A stretch of 43,409 bases of DNA from Christensenellaceae bacterium (GTDB lineage: Bacteria > Bacillota > Clostridia > Christensenellales > DTU072): positions 1-43,409 of the forward strand of contig JAIRMA010000112.1 in NCBI GenBank assembly GCA_031259085.1. The letters run 5' to 3'. Positions 27,722 through 35,639 of this stretch are shown piece after piece. Numbering within the stretch: the first letter of the stretch is position 1; each line of letters starts with the position of its first letter. The notes below the pieces were generated by a model. It saw nothing but the letters and a program-made list of their open reading frames with translations, searched no databases and was not told the DNA's origin. Made by a program: the position numbers and the translations under genes.

Positions 27722-28255
27722 GCTGGTTTCAAATATTATGGGGAAAGTCCTAAAGGCAAATACTTAGATGGAACCATATAGTAAAACCTTAAACTTCGTG
27801 AGGTGTGAGGAGATGCCTAGATCTCTTGACCCTAGAATAGAAACCCATGAAAGGCTGTAGCGTTAATAAGGCTACATGATATAAAGCCCGAATAACAAGA
27901 ACTAAGCGCATGTAGCCAATTAGGCGGCTAAAGAGAGGCTAGATTTGCGCCTTCAAAGACGTGAGGTTTTAAGGCAATAACTCTAGTCACAACAAATTGC
28001 AAGAAACCAGCAGAGTCATAGTATTTAGATAGAACTTTAGTTACAGACTGAACGATTTGTATTGTTCAAGTACTAAGGGATGCGATAATTAGACCAGAAT
28101 GCGTTAATGAGGATATACTTAAGAGAATAGCTCTTAAAAGTTACTTAAAAAACGGTAGTTTAGCTAGCTACAGACAAAGAGAAAAGAACAAAATGGCAAC
28201 AGTACATTCAGATTCGAATTGAACCCTGTATACAAATAAGTACGTACGAGGCCTA
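27722..28255 (+). ncRNA. Large structured non-coding RNA, family unassigned
   Basis: No significant open frame, but dense complementary segments. A 9-bp helix 27722-27730/28003-28011 encloses a 290-base domain. Inside it are hairpins 27786-27791/27799-27804, 27808-27814/27821-27827, 27870-27878/27909-27917 (perfect 9 bp) and 27922-27926/27948-27952. Beyond it are 28051-28057/28062-28068, TTAAGAG/CTCTTAA near 28120-28137 and a hairpin with loop GATTCGAAT near 28200-28229. Three helices have a G-T pair that is a wobble only on the plus strand, which fixes the orientation. Single-stranded parts are A-rich, as in large ribozymes and ornate RNAs. I found no tmRNA, RNase P or group II domain V signature. 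The ends are approximate; no promoter or 3' terminator was clear. Confidence 0.7.
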
Positions 28256-28310
28256 TTTAACATATTGTAATTTTCATATAATGATTAAAAGTGTGGTTTT
28301 GTATTTTAGG

Positions 28311-29060
28311 TTAGTCTGCTAGCAGATCATCCTCCTCTTCACTATAAAAATCATCGGCACGCGCTTCAGCTAATTTGATTTTTTTAGAGCCTCTTTTATG
28401 TATAATATATGCAGAAATTAAGGAGATAACCATTCCAATTGTTAACATGACAGATTGTCCTAAATCCTGATCAATCAAAAAAGTTACAAGAGCTATAACT
28501 AACATAATAGCAAATGGAACAATTGTTAATTTGAAATATCTAGCGAGAAGAACTACACCTAGCCCTCCGAAAATTGCAGGGATTACATATGGTGTTACTG
28601 GCTTTAAAACATCTACTATATCTTTACCAAATATACTTAATGGAATTAATCCGATTGCAATTATAATAGTTGTTACAATGCTCGAGACAGAAATTGCTAT
28701 TGTAGTTATAATTTCCTGCTCTTCAGTGCCTCTTTTCGTTTTAGTGATGTTTTGTGCGTTGATAGCACATGGGAGCTTGAGATTACTTATATTTCCAGTT
28801 ATGTAAGCCATGTACTGCCCCCCAACACTTAATAAGGGTGCATAACTAAAAATTTCAACTAATGCAATAAGAATATAAGAAAACATAAATGGGATTGCTT
28901 TTAATATACTAGTCCAAATAGGTGTAACCCCTGCTGTTATGCAATACACAACTGGCATCAGTGATATTAAGATCAAGCAAATCAGCGTGAACAAACGACC
29001 AGATTTATGAAAAGATTCCGCAAATAGATCAGAATCATTGATATGAGTATTTTTCTTCAT
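28311..29060 (-). CDS. Integral membrane protein, partner of the DUF5058-like protein
   Basis: A 249-aa protein with about six predicted membrane helices. I do not recognise a named family. A striking motif in the first half, LLSVGGQYMAYITGNISNLKLPCA, may line a transport path. The C-terminal 35 residues are charged (KRGSKKIKL, then an acidic EEEDD cluster). AGGAGG precedes the ATG and the gene lies only nine bases after the preceding membrane protein gene, so the two are surely one transcript and probably subunits of one transporter. The substrate is unknown. Confidence 0.8.
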   Translation of the reverse strand: MKKNTHINDSDLFAESFHKSGRLFTLICLILISLMPVVYCITAGVTPIWTSILKAIPFMFSYILIALVEIFSYAPLLSVGGQYMAYITGNISNLKLPCAINAQNITKTKRGTEEQEIITTIAISVSSIVTTIIIAIGLIPLSIFGKDIVDVLKPVTPYVIPAIFGGLGVVLLARYFKLTIVPFAIMLVIALVTFLIDQDLGQSVMLTIGMVISLISAYIIHKRGSKKIKLAEARADDFYSEEEDDLLAD

Positions 29061-29069
29061 TGTGCCCTC

Positions 29070-29801
29070 CTAAAATGCAAATGTTAAAGCATATGCTGAT
29101 CCCATAGCTACCAATATTGTAATGGGCAAAGCATAATTTTCAAGCTTGGTCCATTTTAATTTGGTGATTAAAATCCCGCAAACAGCCATAGTAACCATGC
29201 TTATTGCTAATGTAATTAAAGTAATGTAACCATTTGCTGCAGTTGTAATCCCATCTTCAGCCACAGCCCCCCCTGAGAAAAATGCTCCAATTATTATGTG
29301 AGAAGCGAGCCCAGCCAAAATACCGCCTAGTAGTGCGCCAGTTATAGTATCTAAGAGTCTTTTATTGTTGCGCTCCAAATCAACTAATTTGTGTTGCAAC
29401 TTCCTATATGCTACAATGTTAAAAATAGGACCAGCAACGATGCTAAAAGTCATTATAATAGCGGCAGTCCCTATTAATTCTGGAGTAGGAATTGCTTGTG
29501 TAATTCCTACCTGATCCATTGCGAGTAATTCATATTGTAGCGCACCAATTACAGTTAACCTAATCCATGGGATCGCTAAGCCTAAGTAACTCATCATCAC
29601 TCCAACACCTATTACAATTGGAATGCTAGGTAGTACTGAAAACACGGCAGAAGACTTAATTGCGTTCTTAATGATTGCAGGTGACATCCCAATAGCTTTT
29701 GCTCGCTTAAGAGATTTAATTAAGTAATACGTTGCCATGCCTATAATAGATAGTACTATTATCACACCGAGAATATATACACCTACATAATCAGTTGGCA
29801 T
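29070..29801 (-). CDS. DUF5058-like membrane protein
   Basis: A 243-aa protein with six or seven predicted membrane helices. The segments KAIGMSPAIIKNAIKSSAVFSVLPSIPIVIG and IPWIRLTVIGALQYEL fit what I recall of the DUF5058 family, whose members are usually paired with a second membrane protein as here. Function not known; a two-component permease is a reasonable inference. GGAGG lies seven bases before the ATG. An upstream TATAAT-like element near 29825-29830 may be its -10. Confidence 0.75.
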   Translation of the reverse strand: MPTDYVGVYILGVIIVLSIIGMATYYLIKSLKRAKAIGMSPAIIKNAIKSSAVFSVLPSIPIVIGVGVMMSYLGLAIPWIRLTVIGALQYELLAMDQVGITQAIPTPELIGTAAIIMTFSIVAGPIFNIVAYRKLQHKLVDLERNNKRLLDTITGALLGGILAGLASHIIIGAFFSGGAVAEDGITTAANGYITLITLAISMVTMAVCGILITKLKWTKLENYALPITILVAMGSAYALTFAF

Positions 29802-29981
29802 ATTTGAACCTCCATATAATGATTTATTATAAAGTTTATCATATTAAACTAGTATATAACAAAAAAACAAATGCAATTTAACAAAGAATAATAAAATTAT
29901 TAAGATAAGAAGGCACATCTATTAATTTAAAGTTATATGATATGGACTAATTGTATACAAATCTATGTAAACTGGTAGTTG

Positions 29982-30974
29982 TTAGAAAATGACAGAAATA
30001 CTACCGAGTGTCAAAAAAAGTATTCCCCATAGAGATTTTTTTACTAATTTTTCCTTTAAAAAAATCCAAGATAACAATATTGTAAAAGCAATGCTTAGTT
30101 TATCAATAGGCGCAACGACGCTAGCTTCCCCCATGCTCAATGCTCTATAGTACATGAGCCAGGCAAATGTTGTGGTAATAGCAGATAAAAGCAGAAATAT
30201 AATTTCAATGATAATTTTATGTTTATTACGAGGAACATATTTACTTAAGGCAAGAATATTACTTTGGTCATCGGTATTTAGATTGACTTTATTTGGGGGA
30301 GTGGAAAAATTATCATCTTGTGTAGTAGCATTAGCCCTATTATTAGTTTTTTTTAATTGTGCTCTTGGTTTGTAAACGTCAATTATAAGTGCAAACAGAC
30401 CTGCAATGACGAATACAATACATGTGCGAATGGCGGTTGCTAAATCAGAATTCACATCTTTCAATCCAATTTTTGCAAAAATAGACGTGAGGGCAGCAAA
30501 GATTGCTGACAAAGCAGCAAAAGGGAAATATGCAAAAGAAGTGCGCTTAGAGATGGTGCTTTTGTTATCGATCATACAATATGTGCCTAAAAGGATAGCT
30601 ACAACACCAATAATTTTAAAAACAGTAAAGGATTCGTTTAGAAAAATTATACCAATAATTACCGTTAAACATACACTAGATTTATCGACAGCCGATACTT
30701 TCATCACATCACCAATAGATAATGCTTTAAAGTATGAAATCCAGGATAAACCTGTGCATGCTCCAGACAAGACCAAAAAAACAAGATTAGTTGCGTTAAT
30801 GGTTTTTATATCTAATGCGTCAGTTAGAAATACGAATGCCCACAGGAATATTAAAATTAATCCCGTGCGAAAAAAAACGGCTGTCTGCGGTTTTATTTGT
30901 TTTAAAGACAACTTTGAGAATAGTGCAGTGAGTGATGAAAAAACAGCAGACAATAATGCAAATATAACAAACAC
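29982..30974 (-). CDS. EamA/DMT superfamily transporter
   Basis: A 330-aa exporter-type permease of the drug/metabolite transporter superfamily with ten predicted helices in two homologous halves. The first half has FALLSAVFSSLTALFSKLSLK; the second has FAALSAIFAALTSIFAKIGLKDVNSD. The typical EamA ends SIAFTILLSWIFLKE and GVVAILLGTYCMI are also present. A 50-residue polar loop rich in Asn and Asp sits between helices six and seven, longer than usual. The start is GTG at 30974, with GGAG five bases upstream, which matches the family start position. Substrate unknown. It follows the siderophore-binding protein gene on the same strand. Confidence 0.87.
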   Translation of the reverse strand: MFVIFALLSAVFSSLTALFSKLSLKQIKPQTAVFFRTGLILIFLWAFVFLTDALDIKTINATNLVFLVLSGACTGLSWISYFKALSIGDVMKVSAVDKSSVCLTVIIGIIFLNESFTVFKIIGVVAILLGTYCMIDNKSTISKRTSFAYFPFAALSAIFAALTSIFAKIGLKDVNSDLATAIRTCIVFVIAGLFALIIDVYKPRAQLKKTNNRANATTQDDNFSTPPNKVNLNTDDQSNILALSKYVPRNKHKIIIEIIFLLLSAITTTFAWLMYYRALSMGEASVVAPIDKLSIAFTILLSWIFLKEKLVKKSLWGILFLTLGSISVIF

Positions 30975-30993
30975 TGGGTCTCCGTTTAGGTTT

Positions 30994-31027
30994 TATATTC
31001 AGCCCTTAGAAAAAAGGGCTGAATATA
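30994..31027 (-). repeat. 14-bp perfect inverted repeat between yclQ and the EamA gene
   Basis: TATATTCAGCCCTT and its exact complement around a six-base loop. It follows the yclQ stop by 16 bases but lacks a T-run on either strand, so it is not a textbook terminator. It could protect the siderophore-operon mRNA end or partially stop transcription into the EamA gene. Confidence 0.6.
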
Positions 31028-31043
31028 GAAGAGGTTAATACTT

Positions 31044-32105
31044 TTATTCTTCTAGGCTATCGAAATATTGATTAATATCTTCAATCATTCTTTCAGCCGC
31101 TGTAAATCCACCTGTCATTGTATACCAGGCTTCTCCAGTAAGTAAATAAATATTATCATTCTTGTATGCTTCTGTTTGCTGAATTGACGCATCAGCCAAG
31201 AAGTTTTCATACCCTGCACCAGTTCCGATTGTTGCACTTCTGTCAAGGATGAAGATGAGATCAGGATTCTTATCCAGAACATATTCGCAGCGTGCGTTAA
31301 GTCCGTGCGCATCGCCCCATGCTACAGCTTGAGGATCAACAGGAGTAAATCCGAATTCTTCATATAACATATCGAATCTACTATTTACATTGAAGACAGA
31401 GAAAGTAGTTTGATCAACCATCATTCCAAATAATGCAGTTTTTCCAGAGGCTTTTGCCTTAGCTTGTATTTCATCCATACCATCGTCTATTGCTTTATAT
31501 TTAATAGCAATTTCAACATTATTAAATATTCTTGCTAATGCATACGCGTTGCGTTGCATGTCACTTAACAGACTAGAGTTTGAGCTATTAACCGATAACT
31601 TGATAAAAGTGGCATTAGGAAATTTCTCATATGCCTCGTTAACCAATTCTTCTTTTTCTGCTGCAGTAACTGCTGAGTTGTCGGCTTTTCTTCCAAATGA
31701 TCTACCACCTAGTATAATTAATTCTGGTTGAATCAGATCCAATACGTCAAGATCTACAATAAAAAGGGAACCTGCACTAATAACGTTATCTCTTTCTTTG
31801 TATGACGCTAAATCAGCTGGCAAACCATCTTTATTGGGAACAGCTAGCTTTTCGATACCTAAGGTATCAAAACCCACACTGTCCAAAATATCTAAAACGC
31901 CATAGTCGTAAATGGCGACGCTTGTTGGATTAGTTTTTATGGTAAATTCATCACCATTTGCATCTACTATTGTTACAGTAGGTCTAGCATCAACTACTGG
32001 ATCACCTGTATTATCCTCATCCTTGTCGCAAGAAGTAAGGCCTAGAATCCCTACAACTAAAAACGCTATAACAGCAATTGTTATAAAAATATATTTTTTA
32101 TTCAT
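31044..32105 (-). CDS. yclQ: Siderophore ABC transporter substrate-binding lipoprotein (YclQ/FatB-type)
   Basis: A 353-aa extracellular receptor that hands iron-siderophore to the permeases. Signal peptide with lipobox LTSC, lipidated C26, then an acidic linker. The mature part has VTIVDANGDEFTIKTNPTSVAIYDYGVLDILDSVG and DVLDLIQPELIILGGRS, which are typical of cluster A-II metal-siderophore binding proteins. The C-terminal PDLIFILDRSATIG matches YclQ-like petrobactin receptors. It is the last gene of a permease-permease-ATPase-receptor operon, the same order as Bacillus yclNOPQ. A 76-base gap separates it from the ATPase gene, and an AAGGAG lies unusually far (13 bases) upstream. Confidence 0.88.
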   Translation of the reverse strand: MNKKYIFITIAVIAFLVVGILGLTSCDKDEDNTGDPVVDARPTVTIVDANGDEFTIKTNPTSVAIYDYGVLDILDSVGFDTLGIEKLAVPNKDGLPADLASYKERDNVISAGSLFIVDLDVLDLIQPELIILGGRSFGRKADNSAVTAAEKEELVNEAYEKFPNATFIKLSVNSSNSSLLSDMQRNAYALARIFNNVEIAIKYKAIDDGMDEIQAKAKASGKTALFGMMVDQTTFSVFNVNSRFDMLYEEFGFTPVDPQAVAWGDAHGLNARCEYVLDKNPDLIFILDRSATIGTGAGYENFLADASIQQTEAYKNDNIYLLTGEAWYTMTGGFTAAERMIEDINQYFDSLEE

Positions 32106-32181
32106 CTTTAATTTTATTCTCCTTAAAAATTTTTTTTGATGAAAGTTAATTTAAATTGAAAAAAATGATAGTGTTTGACAA

Positions 32182-33165
32182 TCAGTTCATTTTAGTGCCC
32201 TCCTTTCTACTCTCTATTTCATTTTCATTTGAGCATGTCTTTTTATCTTTAGATTTGATTTTATCGACGAAATATTGAAATTTAAAGAAATCACGCCTTC
32301 TACTTTTCTCTATTGATTTATCTAACTCCGTAGCTGAATGATTATGACCTATCTGATTTAGAAATTCATCTTCTGAGTTAAAATTTGGGATTAAATCATG
32401 CGAATGGTTTCCATAATAGAGGCAAACACGTTTTCCCATATGCTCTATTATGTTGAAATTATGATCAAAAACGTTGTTTAATACATCGCTACAGACCATG
32501 TCTTTAACAGCACCTTGATTAATTATTTTGCCGTCTTTCATTGCTACAATATAATCAGCATATGCAGATGCGAAGTTGATATCGTGTAATACTATAACTA
32601 CAGTTTTGTTTAAGCGTTTCACAAGTTTACGAATGATATGCATCATTTCTACAGAGTATTTAATATCGAGATTGTTAAGGGGTTCGTCGAGAAATACATA
32701 TTTGGTGTCTTGTGCTAGTATCATAGCTATAAAAGCACGTTGGCGTTGTCCACCTGACAGTTCATCTATGAATTTGTCGCGGATATCATTCAATTTCATG
32801 AAGTTGATACTTTCATCTATCTTTTCCTTGTCAACAGCTTTTAAACGACCGCCGCAGTGAGGAAAGCGACCAAACTCAACCAATTCAGCTATGGTTACTT
32901 TTAAACCTATGGATTGTGTTTGCTTTAATACTGCTATTTGCTTTGCAACCTCACGTGTCTTAATAGATCTTATATTTACATTATCTAATAAAACATCTCC
33001 TGAGATAACAGGCAATAACCTAGATGCTACCCCTAATAATGTAGATTTTCCTGCTCCGTTTGCGCCAATTAAGGCTGTAATTGCATTATCGGGGATGTCT
33101 AAGGAAACATCGTTTAACACATGCCCTTTGCCATATGTTTGAAATATGTTTTTAAGTTGGATCAT
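32182..33165 (-). CDS. yclP: Iron-siderophore ABC transporter ATPase with long C-terminal tail (YclP-type)
   Basis: The 327-aa ATPase energises siderophore uptake. Walker A GANGAGKST at 34-42, the signature LSGGQ at 136-140, Walker B VFLDE at 157-161 and the H-loop VIVLHDINFA are intact. Family members are about 250 aa; this one has a 75-residue charged tail beginning near the sequence HNHSATELDK, rich in Lys, Arg and Glu. The start at 33165 (MIQLKNIF) is chosen because GGAG precedes it and its ATG overlaps the permease stop by 4 bases. The longer in-frame opening would extend into the permease gene. Confidence 0.92.
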   Translation of the reverse strand: MIQLKNIFQTYGKGHVLNDVSLDIPDNAITALIGANGAGKSTLLGVASRLLPVISGDVLLDNVNIRSIKTREVAKQIAVLKQTQSIGLKVTIAELVEFGRFPHCGGRLKAVDKEKIDESINFMKLNDIRDKFIDELSGGQRQRAFIAMILAQDTKYVFLDEPLNNLDIKYSVEMMHIIRKLVKRLNKTVVIVLHDINFASAYADYIVAMKDGKIINQGAVKDMVCSDVLNNVFDHNFNIIEHMGKRVCLYYGNHSHDLIPNFNSEDEFLNQIGHNHSATELDKSIEKSRRRDFFKFQYFVDKIKSKDKKTCSNENEIESRKEGTKMN

Positions 33166-34181
33166 AATTTTTTGTTCTCCTTTAAGATTAAATAAAACAT
33201 ATACGAGCATCCAATGGCATCGATTATAACGGTTACTGGTATGGATCCCTGGGACATTTCGGCACACGCTTGTCCGAACACTAATGCCAGCGTAGCAATT
33301 AGCCCACTAGCTAAGAATAGAAGAAAATGCTTATTAGTTTTAAATATTTCGCGTGTTATATTAACTGCAAGCAACCCAAGAAAAGTTAAGCTACCAATTA
33401 AGGCAGTTGAAATGGACATACCCAAAGAGATCATAACAAGATTAAAATTAGATTCTTTTAAATAATTGACACCTAAATTTTTAGCGTTGTCCTCACCTAA
33501 GGCCAGCACATCATATGTCTTGTGCCTAGATAAGAAGATGAGACACAGTGCGATCATAAACGGTGCTAGAAACTTTGCGAGCCTGGTATCCATTCCATTA
33601 ATTGTAACTGTCGTTGCAGCTTGCAATTGTGCAAAACTGGAAGGATCCATGATCGTTTGCAAATATGTAGAACCACTGCGTATTATCCCGGACAAAATTA
33701 AACCAAACAGCAATAGGAAAACTATATTGTTTTTTGAGTTTCTAAGTATCGCTCCATACATTAACATTGAGACAGCAAGCATAGCGCCTGCGGTTATAAC
33801 GAAGTTAAGGTATATATTAGAAAATATTTCTGTAGCTGTTCCAAAGAAAAACACGATTATTGTTTGAGTTCCAATGAATATTGAATCAAAACCTATCATG
33901 GATGGTGTTAATATTCTACTTCCTGTAGTCGTTTGAAAAGCAAGACTGACAAATGCAATTATAAAAGCAGAAACTGTCATACCTATCATCGTTCCTACTA
34001 CACGTTCCATGATCGAATTGAATGCTATAGAAGTCATCCGAATGCCAAGACGTTCTGATTTTGCGAATGTCCTAGAATAGATATAAAATGCAATGGAAAA
34101 GACTAATGCAACTATGATAGAAATGAAAATCATTCGTTTCAATTTTACAGAGGGTCTGTAATTTACCTTAATCGTGCGCAA
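33162..34181 (-). CDS. yclO: Siderophore ABC transporter permease (YclO-type)
   Basis: An inner-membrane FecCD-family permease of 339 aa with 9-10 helices. It shows GTATEIFSNIYLNFV, TYDVLALGEDNAKNLGVNY (the coupling-helix region) and LTFLGLLAVNITREIF. The start is probably TTG at 34181, since AAGGAG lies seven bases before it; the longer frame from 34199 would contain that site. It overlaps the preceding permease gene by 14 bases and the ATPase gene by 4. Together with yclN it forms the membrane channel. Confidence 0.9.
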   Translation of the reverse strand: MRTIKVNYRPSVKLKRMIFISIIVALVFSIAFYIYSRTFAKSERLGIRMTSIAFNSIMERVVGTMIGMTVSAFIIAFVSLAFQTTTGSRILTPSMIGFDSIFIGTQTIIVFFFGTATEIFSNIYLNFVITAGAMLAVSMLMYGAILRNSKNNIVFLLLFGLILSGIIRSGSTYLQTIMDPSSFAQLQAATTVTINGMDTRLAKFLAPFMIALCLIFLSRHKTYDVLALGEDNAKNLGVNYLKESNFNLVMISLGMSISTALIGSLTFLGLLAVNITREIFKTNKHFLLFLASGLIATLALVFGQACAEMSQGSIPVTVIIDAIGCSYMFYLILKENKKL

Positions 34182-35211
34182 TTTGTGGCTCCTTATCATT
34201 TTTTCTAGAAATCAACTTGTCATTACTTTGGATCTGAGATTTATTTTTTCGTTTTATGTTAGCAATAACATAAAACATGAAGATGACACCACCAATTATA
34301 CTTATTGTAAGACTAACCGACATTTCAAATGGGAAAATGATTAATCTGCTAATAATGTCACAAACAAATACAAAATTAATACCAAACAGCATAAGATCTA
34401 TAATGGTTTTTTTGATATTATCACCGTAGAATGATGCCGTCATGTTTGGAATGATTAAACCTATAAACGGCAACGGCCCGACTGCTGTAAATGATGCTGC
34501 ACTGACTAATGCAATTATAACAAGTCCCAAAAAGACAACACGATTATAATTGAGCCCTAGATTTTTAGAGAAATCCTCTCCTAACCCGATGATCGAAAAT
34601 TTAGAGGAATAGATGACAGCTAATATTAGTGGGATTGCAATTATATAAATCATCCCATAACTGCCCACTCTTGCGAATGATCCATTATTGATTGTTTGCA
34701 TCATATGCATGACATCGAATTGGTATGCTAAAAGTGTTGTAATACTACTAATAAGACCCCCATACATCATGCCGATTAGAGGAATGTAGACAACGTCCCG
34801 AACATGTATGCGATTAATTACACTAGTGAATAATAAAGTAGAAACTAGAGAAAAGCAAAATGCAAATATTGTCTGTATTATCCCTGATTGTGTACTTAAT
34901 GTTATAAAAGCAATAATAATTCCAAGTCCTGCTGCGTTTGTGGCTCCTGCAGTTGATGGGGACATGAATTTATTTCGACTAATTGATTGCATAATAAGCC
35001 CAGCCACACTGAGCCCAGATGCCGCTAAAATAATGGCTAGAGTTCTGGGTAACCTACTCGACATCAGAATTGTCCAAGCTAATTTATTGCCTTTTAAGAG
35101 GTTGATAAAGGTTACATTAGACACTGCGCCAATACGCAATGAGGTAAAGAACAAGAGTATAAATAGAACGATCATCAGAAGACGTTTATTTTTTAATATA
35201 TTTTGTCTCAT
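34168..35211 (-). CDS. yclN: Siderophore ABC transporter permease (YclN-type)
   Basis: A 347-aa FecCD-family permease. The segments ASRLPRTLAIILAASGLSVAGLIMQ-like, SRNKFMSPSTAG and LGEDFSKNLGLNYNRVV correspond closely to Bacillus YclN (there SRNKFVSPTTAG and MGESFSVNLGLKYKRVV), as recalled. PFIGLIIPN is intact. The start is ATG 35211 with GGAG just upstream; a TTG frame opens nine codons earlier, inside the operator palindrome. It is the first gene of the operon, and two GTTAGC-N4-GCTAAC sites and a consensus promoter lie directly upstream, so it is probably iron-regulated. Confidence 0.92.
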   Translation of the reverse strand: MRQNILKNKRLLMIVLFILLFFTSLRIGAVSNVTFINLLKGNKLAWTILMSSRLPRTLAIILAASGLSVAGLIMQSISRNKFMSPSTAGATNAAGLGIIIAFITLSTQSGIIQTIFAFCFSLVSTLLFTSVINRIHVRDVVYIPLIGMMYGGLISSITTLLAYQFDVMHMMQTINNGSFARVGSYGMIYIIAIPLILAVIYSSKFSIIGLGEDFSKNLGLNYNRVVFLGLVIIALVSAASFTAVGPLPFIGLIIPNMTASFYGDNIKKTIIDLMLFGINFVFVCDIISRLIIFPFEMSVSLTISIIGGVIFMFYVIANIKRKNKSQIQSNDKLISRKNDKEPQIAHD

Positions 35212-35220
35212 TAAACTCCA

Positions 35221-35236
35221 GTTAGCATATGCTAAC
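35221..35236 (-). promoter_or_regulatory. Operator copy 2 (GTTAGC-N4-GCTAAC) at the yclN ribosome site
   Basis: GTTAGCATATGCTAAC is a perfect 16-bp palindrome. It ends ten bases before the yclN ATG, touching the ribosome-binding region. Both half sites match those of the copy at the promoter (35388-35403). Confidence 0.7.
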
Positions 35237-35387
35237 AAAATGCTAAAAATAAATGTTGACTTGCATCAACAGTACCTTGTAAGATTTGTTTTAGCGCAGA
35301 GAATTAACTCTTTTAATATCCAATAATTTAAGCGCACTTAAATGTTGTGAACTTTAATGGAAGCTATACAAATTTCATATAAGAATA

Positions 35388-35403
35388 GTTAGCAATAGCT
35401 AAC
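35388..35403 (-). promoter_or_regulatory. Operator copy 1 (GTTAGC-N4-GCTAAC) at the yclN transcription start
   Basis: GTTAGC, a four-base spacer and GCTAAC. It begins six bases downstream of the -10 box, so a bound protein would block the start of transcription. The TTAGC...GCTAA pattern recalls DtxR/IdeR-type iron boxes more than Fur boxes, which is inference. Confidence 0.75.
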
Positions 35404-35409
35404 TCTATA

Positions 35410-35438
35410 ATTATACGGTGAAATTAAACTTTTGTCAA
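35410..35438 (-). promoter_or_regulatory. Consensus sigma-A promoter of the yclNOPQ operon
   Basis: On the minus strand TTGACA (35433-35438), exactly 17 bases, then TATAAT (35410-35415): both hexamers are perfect. Such strong promoters are usually repressed, which fits the operator directly downstream. Confidence 0.88.
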
Positions 35439-35639
35439 AAATATGATCAGATTAATTTTATTAAATATACTTAATTTTTTAGATTTTTTTACCTAAACAG
35501 ACACATGAATTATAAAGTTATATTAACAGTCACTATATCGATTGTTTTAATATAGAAGTAATATTTTTAATGGTCTTAAACGTTATATTTTATCTATTAT
35601 TTCAAGTGACGATTAAAAACAGGACAGAGTTAGAATGAA

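Larger units (their letters stand above)
35212..35639. other. Upstream region of yclN and 3' flank of prfB
   Basis: No gene. Holds the yclNOPQ promoter and both operators (35221-35438). The remaining 200 bases, up to the prfB stop at 35640, are AT-rich; I see no strong terminator for prfB there. Confidence 0.55.

Noticed and set aside
27722-28255. Group II intron, tmRNA, RNase P RNA or rRNA fragment
   Set aside because: No group II domain V (AGC...GAAA...CGG pattern), no tmRNA tag frame or CCA end, no conserved GAGGAAAGTCC core of RNase P in the right context, and no rRNA motifs. Group I R/S core (GACTA with TAGTC) was looked for and not found in order.
34182-34199. ATG start for yclO at 34199
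   Set aside because: It has no ribosome site and contains the AAGGAG that fits the TTG at 34181.
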